Translations under genes and position numbers: made by a program | Assembly: GCA_028817775.1 (NCBI GenBank) | Contig: JAPPOW010000207.1 | Coordinates: forward strand, 1-11,912 | Reading direction: 5' to 3' | Origin: Candidatus Melainabacteria bacterium | Lineage (GTDB): Bacteria > Cyanobacteriota > Vampirovibrionia > LMEP-6097 | Length of the DNA: 11,912 bases | Notes under the pieces: model-generated | The model's database searches: none | Seen by the model: the letters and a program-made list of their open reading frames with translations, nothing else | What the model was told of the DNA's origin: nothing | Part shown: positions 1 to 5,496 of the stretch, in pieces | Position numbering within the stretch: the stretch's first letter is position 1 | How the letters are laid out: every line of letters starts with the position of its first letter

Positions 1-1
1 A

Positions 2-1588
2 TTGAAGGCAATACTTGAAGATAGTTCTAAATTACAAATTATTCAAAACGCTAAGTTTGAACATGAATTGTTTAGAGCTGTTGGTGTTCAAAATCATAGT
101 AATTTCTTTGATACTATGCTTGCTAGTTATGTCTATAATCCAGCTAATAAACATGGTTTGAAGCAACAGTCTAAGCGCGTGCTTGGTTTACGTATGACTG
201 AGATCGAGGAGCTGATTGGCACTGGGCGTAAGCAAATCACCATTGATGCTGCTCCGCTTGATCAAGTAGCCAATTATGCAGTGGCTGATGCCTACATTAC
301 TTACAAGCTCTACCAGCACTACCAGGGCAAGATGGATGAGCGTGAATTTAAACTCTTGAATGAACTTGAATTTCCACTAGTTGAGGTCTTGGTGGATCTT
401 GAACTTGCTGGAGTTAAATTGGATACAGAGTTTTTGCAAGAACTTAGTATTGATATTCATAAGAAGATTGACAAGGTGCAAGCAGAAATTCATAAGCTTG
501 CTGGGCAGGAGTTTAATATCTCTTCGCCAAAACAATTAAGCGATGTTTTCTTTGATACTATGGGCTTGCCAAAAGTCGGCAAGAAAACTAAATCTGGTGG
601 TTACTCGACAGCAATGTCAGCGCTTGAAACTATTTTGCATGATTATGAATTAGATGCTGAACAAGAAGGGATTATTCGCAATGTCATTGAATACCGCACT
701 CTGACTAAACTAGCTTCAACTTATATTGATAACTTGCCTGGTTTGGTGGATAAATCTACTGGGCGTTTGCATTCAGACTTTAATCAAGTTGGTACTGCTA
801 CCGGGCGTCTTAGTTCTAGTAATCCTAATTTGCAAAATATTCCAATTCGTTCTGACTATGGTCGTCAAATCCGTAAGGCTTTTGTGCCAGTGGATGATGA
901 CTATGTCATAGTCAGCGCTGATTATTCACAGATTGAACTTAGGGTGCTGGCGCATATGGCAGAGGCTGAAGCTTTGCTTGAAGCATTCAATAATGATCAG
1001 GATATTCATAAGCGCACTGCTATGGAGATCTTTGGTATTAGTGCTGATGAAGTTGATGGTGACAAACGTCGTATTGGTAAGACTCTCAACTTTGCACTGA
1101 TTTATATGCAAGGACCTTTTGCTACTGCTAAGCAATTAGACATCACTATGTCAGAAGCTAAGCAGTTTATTGCTAAGTATTTTACGGCCTTTCCTAGTAT
1201 CAAACCTTTTATGGATGATTCTTTGGATGCTGCTCATGATAAGGAGTTTACAGAGACTTTATTTGGTCGCCGCCGTTACTTCCGTAATATCAATAGTCCA
1301 AACAAGATTTTGAGTAAAGAGGAAGAACGCCAAGCATTCAATGCTGCTCTGCAAGGTACAGCTGCAGACATCATGAAACTAGCCATGATTAATTTGCACA
1401 AAAAACTTGCTGGATACAAGACTAGAATTATTCTTCAAGTGCATGATGAACTGGTGCTTGAAGTGCATAAGTCTGAGCTTGAAGAAATTCAGAAATTAGT
1501 GCAAGAAGAAATGTCTCAAGCTTACAAACTTAAAGTACCACTCAAGGTTGATATAGCTGCAGGTGCTAACTGGCTGGATGCTAAGTAG
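2..1588 (+). CDS. polA: DNA polymerase I, C-terminal part (5' end outside window)
   Basis: Replicative gap-filling and repair polymerase. The frame is open from the first bases, so the gene begins upstream; about 400 N-terminal residues (5' nuclease domain and part of the 3'-5' exonuclease domain) are missing compared with the usual ~900. In the visible 528 residues, residues 1-110 are the rest of the exonuclease domain (NAKFE at 16-20, YAVAD at 92-96). The polymerase domain follows, with motif A DYSQIELR from D307, motif B from R356/K360 to Y368, an FGRRRYF block, and motif C VHDE at 480-483. Two departures stand out: the motif II aspartate of the exonuclease is Glu20, and motif B reads NFALIYMQG where the family usually has NFGxxYGxx. 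The TTG near base 2 is internal, not a start. The 3' end overlaps the convergent next gene by 8 bases. The polymerase identity is certain; the functional effect of the substitutions is not known. Confidence 0.97.
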   Translation: MKAILEDSSKLQIIQNAKFEHELFRAVGVQNHSNFFDTMLASYVYNPANKHGLKQQSKRVLGLRMTEIEELIGTGRKQITIDAAPLDQVANYAVADAYITYKLYQHYQGKMDEREFKLLNELEFPLVEVLVDLELAGVKLDTEFLQELSIDIHKKIDKVQAEIHKLAGQEFNISSPKQLSDVFFDTMGLPKVGKKTKSGGYSTAMSALETILHDYELDAEQEGIIRNVIEYRTLTKLASTYIDNLPGLVDKSTGRLHSDFNQVGTATGRLSSSNPNLQNIPIRSDYGRQIRKAFVPVDDDYVIVSADYSQIELRVLAHMAEAEALLEAFNNDQDIHKRTAMEIFGISADEVDGDKRRIGKTLNFALIYMQGPFATAKQLDITMSEAKQFIAKYFTAFPSIKPFMDDSLDAAHDKEFTETLFGRRRYFRNINSPNKILSKEEERQAFNAALQGTAADIMKLAMINLHKKLAGYKTRIILQVHDELVLEVHKSELEEIQKLVQEEMSQAYKLKVPLKVDIAAGANWLDAK

Positions 1589-2456
1589 CGTTGCGAGCTT
1601 GCTGAGTAGCTATAAAGAAGCGATCTAGTGTTTTGCCGCAAGATCTTAGGCTGTCAGGAGCGTTGAGCCTATCTGCGCTAAGATTCCATGAGTAAAACTT
1701 GCGTTCTGGATAATTATTGACATCGTCATAAGCAATACAAGCCGTTGGCATTGATGTTTGACCCTGGTCTTTAGCCTCCGCTTGCCAGTTTTGTTCAGGT
1801 ACAGCAGCTGGGTTTAGAAGCTCTAGATTGGCAGTTCTGGCATTGCCTTCCAGACTAAGTTTATATTTGCTATCACCAAATATACTGCGATGATAATTAG
1901 CTCTACTTAGAATAATATTACCAATGCCAGCTAAGCGAAGCTGGATATTGAGCGGTCCAGCAGTGCCGTCGGTTTCCCCGACGACTGATAAATTTAGACC
2001 TGGTTCAATGTCTAAACCTTTATGATTGACTTGCTCTGAGATTGCTATTGCTTCAGTGCTCGGTTTGTACTCAGGATCTGATTGATCACTCACACTGATA
2101 TTAAAAATATCCTCAACTGTGTTTATTAGCATTTGCCCTAAGTTGGTTAGAAACTCAGTGACTTGTTCAACGGTTTCGATAGTCTGACGAGATCCTGTCG
2201 TGTTTTCAATAAAATCATCAATGTCATTGGGAAGTCTTCCTAGCAGTTCAGTTTCTCTAAATTGAATTCCAGTCCTAGCTAAGCTAGTTGCAAGTTCTTT
2301 GTTTCTGTCGATTAATTCTTGATGATATTTACCTTGCTCAGCCTCGCCTAATGCTGTTTGAGTTCTTGCTGCTGCTGCATTAAGTATACTGAGCTCTTGG
2401 TTAAGACTAAGTGTTCTGCTATGGACTAGTTCTTCTCTTAAATCATTGACTGGCAT
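1581..2456 (-). CDS. hypothetical protein, 291 aa, convergent overlap with polA
   Basis: Not recognised. The protein is soluble-looking with no signal peptide or membrane segment. Roughly residues 5-75 are helical and charged with heptad-like spacing (possible coiled coil), a central part is acidic, and the last ~120 residues look beta-rich and contain three cysteines (in TACIAY and SCGKTL). I place the start at the ATG at 2456 because a TTGTTA/TACAAT promoter ends 8 bases before it and neither this ATG nor the in-frame TTG at 2474 has a Shine-Dalgarno; the TTG would lie upstream of the expected transcription start. The TAG stop lies in sequence shared with the end of polA (8-base tail-to-tail overlap). 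The next gene to the right is divergent, across a ~100-base regulatory region. Codon use resembles the neighbours, so there is no sign of recent transfer. Real gene likely from length and promoter; function unknown. Confidence 0.75.
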   Translation of the reverse strand: MPVNDLREELVHSRTLSLNQELSILNAAAARTQTALGEAEQGKYHQELIDRNKELATSLARTGIQFRETELLGRLPNDIDDFIENTTGSRQTIETVEQVTEFLTNLGQMLINTVEDIFNISVSDQSDPEYKPSTEAIAISEQVNHKGLDIEPGLNLSVVGETDGTAGPLNIQLRLAGIGNIILSRANYHRSIFGDSKYKLSLEGNARTANLELLNPAAVPEQNWQAEAKDQGQTSMPTACIAYDDVNNYPERKFYSWNLSADRLNAPDSLRSCGKTLDRFFIATQQARNAT

Positions 2457-2464
2457 AGCTGGAT

Positions 2465-2494
2465 ATTGTAGCAATAATTGCTACTTAATAACAA
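2465..2494 (-). promoter_or_regulatory. promoter of the leftward hypothetical gene
   Basis: On the minus strand TTGTTA (2494-2489) and TACAAT (2470-2465) are 18 bases apart, close to sigma-70 consensus. The start codon at 2456 begins 9 bases after the -10 hexamer, so the mRNA would have at most a few leader bases. There is no Shine-Dalgarno. Predicted from sequence only. Confidence 0.55.
2468..2484. promoter_or_regulatory. perfect palindrome, probable operator
   Basis: GTAGCAAT and ATTGCTAC are exact inverted repeats of 8 bases around a single central A. The palindrome covers the end of the -10 box and the downstream half of the spacer of the leftward promoter, and lies 20 bases from the -35 of the rightward promoter. 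That position fits a dimeric repressor site controlling one or both divergent genes. No regulator gene lies immediately beside it. A role is inferred. Confidence 0.5.
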
Positions 2495-2503
2495 CCAGTC
2501 GTA

Positions 2504-2533
2504 TTGACAGCGCGATCAAGATAATGTTAATAT
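2504..2533 (+). promoter_or_regulatory. promoter of the rightward hypothetical gene
   Basis: A consensus -35 TTGACA (2504-2509) is followed after 18 bases by TAATAT (2528-2533), or after 17 by TTAATA. Transcription would start near 2540, giving a leader of about 20 bases with an AGGGA ribosome site at 2547-2551. Confidence 0.55.
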
Positions 2534-2558
2534 TTTGGCTTAGCTTAGGGACTTGCTT

Positions 2559-3350
2559 GTGTCAATTACCATTCACGATCCTGAATTAAAAGAGCGAGTT
2601 GCTGATTTTAGTTCTTTGCTCCAGCCCTTTACTTTGGAGATTCTTGCTGAATTAAAAAAAGAGCTCCCTCAGCTTTTAGCAAAAATTGATCTTGATGAAC
2701 TTGGTTCTCCGATACAAGTTTCTAGTTTCTATTCGGGGAGTTTGAAAACAGCCTATGATTCAGTATGGGGTTCCTTAAGACCTGAGCAACGAACTAAAAT
2801 TCATACAGGTTTTTATGACCATGCGAATAGATACCATAGAGAACAAAGTAGTTCGAATGCTGCAATTGCACGTGTTAAGGAGATAATGCTTTTGGGCTTT
2901 GAGAATCCATTACGGATCCTGACATATTTCCACTTGCTAAATTCCATACTAGAGATTTATGGTTATGAGATAGATCAAGAGGCAGTTTTCAAAGCTATTA
3001 CCAAATTGCCACGACCTGAGTGTTTTGGAGCAATGAGTTTTTCTGGTATTATGCACCATTTTGATGCAGATATGGCTTTTGTAAATAAGCAAAATCTTGA
3101 AAGTTTAAATTCAGAACTTGCTCAAGGGCGCAAGGTTCAATGTCCAGCACTGAATCTAGATGTACTAAGGCAAGTGCGAGATATAGTTTTCACCTTAATG
3201 GATGCTGCAAAGGAGCAAGAGCCACAAAAATATCAAACCCTTTTAAATGAGACTTTTTTACTTGGGGCTGATAATGGCGGACGTGATCCTAGATACTTAG
3301 AGCAGTTCTTAGAGCTTGAGAATAATCCTTTTTTAAAGCTTCGTCTTTAA
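2559..3350 (+). CDS. hypothetical cytosolic protein, 264 aa
   Basis: Not recognised. The frame could also open at a TTG at 2553, but the GTG at 2559 is preceded by AGGGA with a 7-base gap, while the TTG is only one base from it, so I chose GTG. The protein has no signal peptide or membrane helix and is largely alpha-helical with many Leu/Glu/Lys; residues ~95-150 (IARVKEIMLLGFENPLRIL onward) look like an amphipathic helix bundle. Conserved-looking spots are FYDHANRYHRE and GADNGGRDPRYLE, but I cannot tie them to a family. It has its own strong promoter, is divergent from the previous gene and converges on the BFN-domain gene with a 15-base gap and no clear terminator between. Function unknown. 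Confidence 0.75.
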   Translation: MSITIHDPELKERVADFSSLLQPFTLEILAELKKELPQLLAKIDLDELGSPIQVSSFYSGSLKTAYDSVWGSLRPEQRTKIHTGFYDHANRYHREQSSSNAAIARVKEIMLLGFENPLRILTYFHLLNSILEIYGYEIDQEAVFKAITKLPRPECFGAMSFSGIMHHFDADMAFVNKQNLESLNSELAQGRKVQCPALNLDVLRQVRDIVFTLMDAAKEQEPQKYQTLLNETFLLGADNGGRDPRYLEQFLELENNPFLKLRL

Positions 3351-3365
3351 TGAGATTATTGAGGG

Positions 3366-3902
3366 CTACTCAAAATCAAAGCCTTGAGATCTATCTAAAC
3401 TGAAATCAGATGCTTTTACATCTTTGAGAAATTCTTTAAATTCTTTACGTGCTTCAGGATCAGTGATTGGTTCAATCTCTTCTTCACAATCATGGAGAGC
3501 TTCAAGTTCATCACAAACTGCTTCAAGAATTTTTTCAGAGACAAAAATTGATGCTTCCATTCTTAAGGCTACTGAGATAGCATCACTTGGTCTAGCATCG
3601 ATTGCTAATTGCTGACCATTTTTGTCAATTAAAATTAATGAAGCAAAGAAGGTAGAATCCTCATAAGAATTGATTTCCACTGAATCAACCTCTGCTTCAA
3701 GTGAGTCAATCATATCAACCATCAGGTCATGAGTCATTGGACGCTCTGTCTCTGCACCAGTGAGCCCGCGAGCAATAGCTTGCGCTTCAGCTTGGCCAAT
3801 CCAAATCGGCAAAGTATACTCGCGCTCGTTATCATTGAGGATGACTAGCGGGATGTTTGTTCTTACATCTAGGGCAACGCCCGTGACAAACATTTCTTTC
3901 AT
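3366..3902 (-). CDS. bifunctional nuclease (BFN/DUF151) family protein
   Basis: Member of the BFN-domain family, whose characterised members have DNase/RNase activity; the cellular role in most bacteria is unclear. The full-length domain fills residues 1-~130 of 178: MFVTGVALD at the start, LPIWIGQAEAQAIA at ~30-44, the RPMTHDLMVDMI block at ~54-65, TFFASLIL at ~84-91, and IDARPSDAISVALRM at ~100-114, all family hallmarks. The remaining tail is acidic (DCEEEIEPITD) and may resemble the UVR-like tail that some members carry, though I cannot show this. The start at 3902 follows an extended -10 (TGGTATAAA) by 6 bases with no Shine-Dalgarno; a second ATG at 3906 is out of frame. It lies on the same strand as secA-trpE, 142 bases downstream of trpE, but with its own promoter. 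Family assignment is strong; substrate unknown. Confidence 0.9.
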   Translation of the reverse strand: MKEMFVTGVALDVRTNIPLVILNDNEREYTLPIWIGQAEAQAIARGLTGAETERPMTHDLMVDMIDSLEAEVDSVEINSYEDSTFFASLILIDKNGQQLAIDARPSDAISVALRMEASIFVSEKILEAVCDELEALHDCEEEIEPITDPEARKEFKEFLKDVKASDFSLDRSQGFDFE

Positions 3903-3908
3903 GCATGA

Positions 3909-3917
3909 TTTATACCA
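3909..3917 (-). promoter_or_regulatory. extended -10 promoter of the BFN gene
   Basis: Minus strand TGG-TATAAA is a textbook extended -10 (TGn before the hexamer). The A of the start codon at 3902 is the seventh base after the hexamer, exactly where transcription usually begins, so the mRNA is predicted to be leaderless. The -35 region is poor (AGATTA), as expected for extended -10 promoters. Confidence 0.45.
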
Positions 3918-3968
3918 CCCTCAATTTCTTGTAATCTCGGCTCTATGAGCGATGTAGATAATTGATAA

Positions 3969-4056
3969 CTGTCATCCTGAGGAGCATAGCGACGTCAGGA
4001 TCCCACTATAAAAGCAAAGAGATCCTGACGGTCGTTCCACTCCCTCAGGATGACAG
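3969..4056. repeat. palindromic repeat, family A, copy 1
   Basis: An 88-base nested inverted repeat. The outer arms CTGTCATCCTGAGG (3969-3982) and its exact complement (4043-4056) are 14 bases; the inner arms CGTCAGGATC (3993-4002) and GATCCTGACG (4021-4030) are 10 bases around an 18-base loop. It shares its outer ends and the GTCARGATCCCA core with the element at 10563. The right arm runs into trpE and encodes its last three residues and stop. No T-run follows on either strand, so a classical intrinsic terminator is unlikely, though the fold could still block 3' exonucleases. Confidence 0.85.
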
Positions 4057-5496
4057 TTGGACAACTTTTACCAAAGCCCCAGCCTTATTATAGGTTTCTT
4101 GCAGTTCAGACTCTGGTAGAGAATCAGCCACTACACCAGCTCCAGCCTGCAGGGAGACTGAGTTTGCTTCAATTACCATGGTTCTTATCATGATTGCCAC
4201 ATCCACCATTCCATCTAGTCCAAAGTAACCAATTCCCCCGCCATAAAGCCCTCTAGCTTCCTGCTCCAGCTTAGCAATAATCTTGAGCGCTTCCACTTTA
4301 GGAGCGCCACTGAGAGTGCCTGCAGGGAAACAAGCTTTGAATAATTCAATACCAGACTTATAGCCATACTTAGTCTCAAGCTTACCAATCACTGAACTAA
4401 CTATATGCAAGACATGTGAATATTTTTCCACAATCATATTCTGAGCAAGCTTAATTGAACCCTGCTGGCAAACTCTTCCCAAATCATTACGAGCTAGATC
4501 AATCAACATTACATGTTCTGCTCTTTCTTTCTCATCAGCCAATAATTGTGCTGCCAGCTCCTTGTCTTCAGCAGCTGTCTTGCCGCGCTTATAAGTGCCA
4601 GCGATTGGTCTGACTTCAGCCATACCTTGATCAGACTTAACTATCATCTCAGGTGAGGAACCAACTAAAGAAACTGAGCTAGATTCAAGTTCTAAGTTAT
4701 AGAGAAATAAATATGGAGAAGGATTTACAGTGCGTAAGATGCGGTATGCTTTGAGCGGATCTATGCTTAGTTCTTTGTCCAAACGATGGGAGAGTACAGC
4801 TTGGAAAATATCACCTTCAAGAATATGTTCTTTGGCTTGCTCAACAGTTGATTTGAACTCTTCTTCACCAGTATTAGATTTGAAACCTGCTGATAGAGGA
4901 TTATTGCTTGGGCTATTTAAATCCATGTCTAACTGTTCTAAATTAGCAGGCTGCTTCATCAAAGCCTGCAGCTCTTCAAGTTCTTTGATACTCTCCTGGT
5001 ACTGCTCCTCTAAGTTCTCAGCAACTTTGCTATTAACTATGAGATAAATTTTTTGGCTAACGCGATCAAAAACTACCAGTGAGCCAACCAGTAATAAATA
5101 GGCTTCTGGAAATTTAGATCTTTGCATTTCAAGGCTTGGCTCAATATACTTAACTGTCTCAAAACTAAAGTAACCAACATAGCCTTGGTGAAAAAATGGC
5201 AAATCCTGAGTGCTTGGACTTTTGCCTTGATTAATCTCATCGAATTTGCTAGAAAGCTTGGTGTAAGGATCCTTTTCATAGCTCACCAATTTTTCAAGTG
5301 CCTTGAATCCAATAAAGCTATAGCGACCAATTCTCTCACCACCAATTACTGATTCAAACAAAAAAGCATCCTTGGAATGAGGCTTAAGCTTGGAGTAAAT
5401 AGATACTGGTGTATCAAGGTCAGCAACTAGTTCGATATGGTTACTGACTATTGCTTGCTTAGAAGCTAATTCTTTGAACTGGTCTAAACTAAGCAT
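4045..5496 (-). CDS. trpE: anthranilate synthase component I
   Basis: Converts chorismate to anthranilate, the first step of tryptophan synthesis, using ammonia released by the glutamine amidotransferase subunit (TrpG, not in this window). The 483 residues match the family length. The N-terminal domain has DLDTPVSIYSKL (26-37) and FLFES (45-49), the counterpart of the LLES tryptophan-feedback motif. The chorismate-binding domain has RPIAGTYKRG (296-305), ERAEHVMLIDLARNDLG (324-340), PAGTLSGAPK (391-400), GGGIGYFG (419-426) and QAGAGVVADSLPESE (450-464). The alanine in PIAGT favours anthranilate synthase over aminodeoxychorismate synthase (PabB), which usually has lysine there. The ATG overlaps the end of secA by 8 bases (ATGCTTAG), implying co-transcription and translational coupling. 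The last codons (LSS-stop) lie in a palindromic repeat, so the C-terminus appears to have been reset by repeat insertion. The rest of a trp operon is absent here. Confidence 0.95.
   Translation of the reverse strand: MLSLDQFKELASKQAIVSNHIELVADLDTPVSIYSKLKPHSKDAFLFESVIGGERIGRYSFIGFKALEKLVSYEKDPYTKLSSKFDEINQGKSPSTQDLPFFHQGYVGYFSFETVKYIEPSLEMQRSKFPEAYLLLVGSLVVFDRVSQKIYLIVNSKVAENLEEQYQESIKELEELQALMKQPANLEQLDMDLNSPSNNPLSAGFKSNTGEEEFKSTVEQAKEHILEGDIFQAVLSHRLDKELSIDPLKAYRILRTVNPSPYLFLYNLELESSSVSLVGSSPEMIVKSDQGMAEVRPIAGTYKRGKTAAEDKELAAQLLADEKERAEHVMLIDLARNDLGRVCQQGSIKLAQNMIVEKYSHVLHIVSSVIGKLETKYGYKSGIELFKACFPAGTLSGAPKVEALKIIAKLEQEARGLYGGGIGYFGLDGMVDVAIMIRTMVIEANSVSLQAGAGVVADSLPESELQETYNKAGALVKVVQLSS

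Noticed and set aside
3969..4056. Family A repeat as an intrinsic terminator for trpE
   Set aside because: Strong fold but no T-run on either strand after either arm; a relative of it occurs elsewhere, so repeat is the better description.
4730..5352. Plus-strand open frames opposite trpE
   Set aside because: Fully antisense to conserved TrpE coding sequence; Ser/Cys-rich shadow translations without promoter or ribosome site.
4045..5496. Aminodeoxychorismate synthase (pabB) instead of trpE
   Set aside because: RPIAGT with alanine is typical of anthranilate synthase; PabB usually has lysine at that position. The LFES feedback-like motif also fits TrpE.
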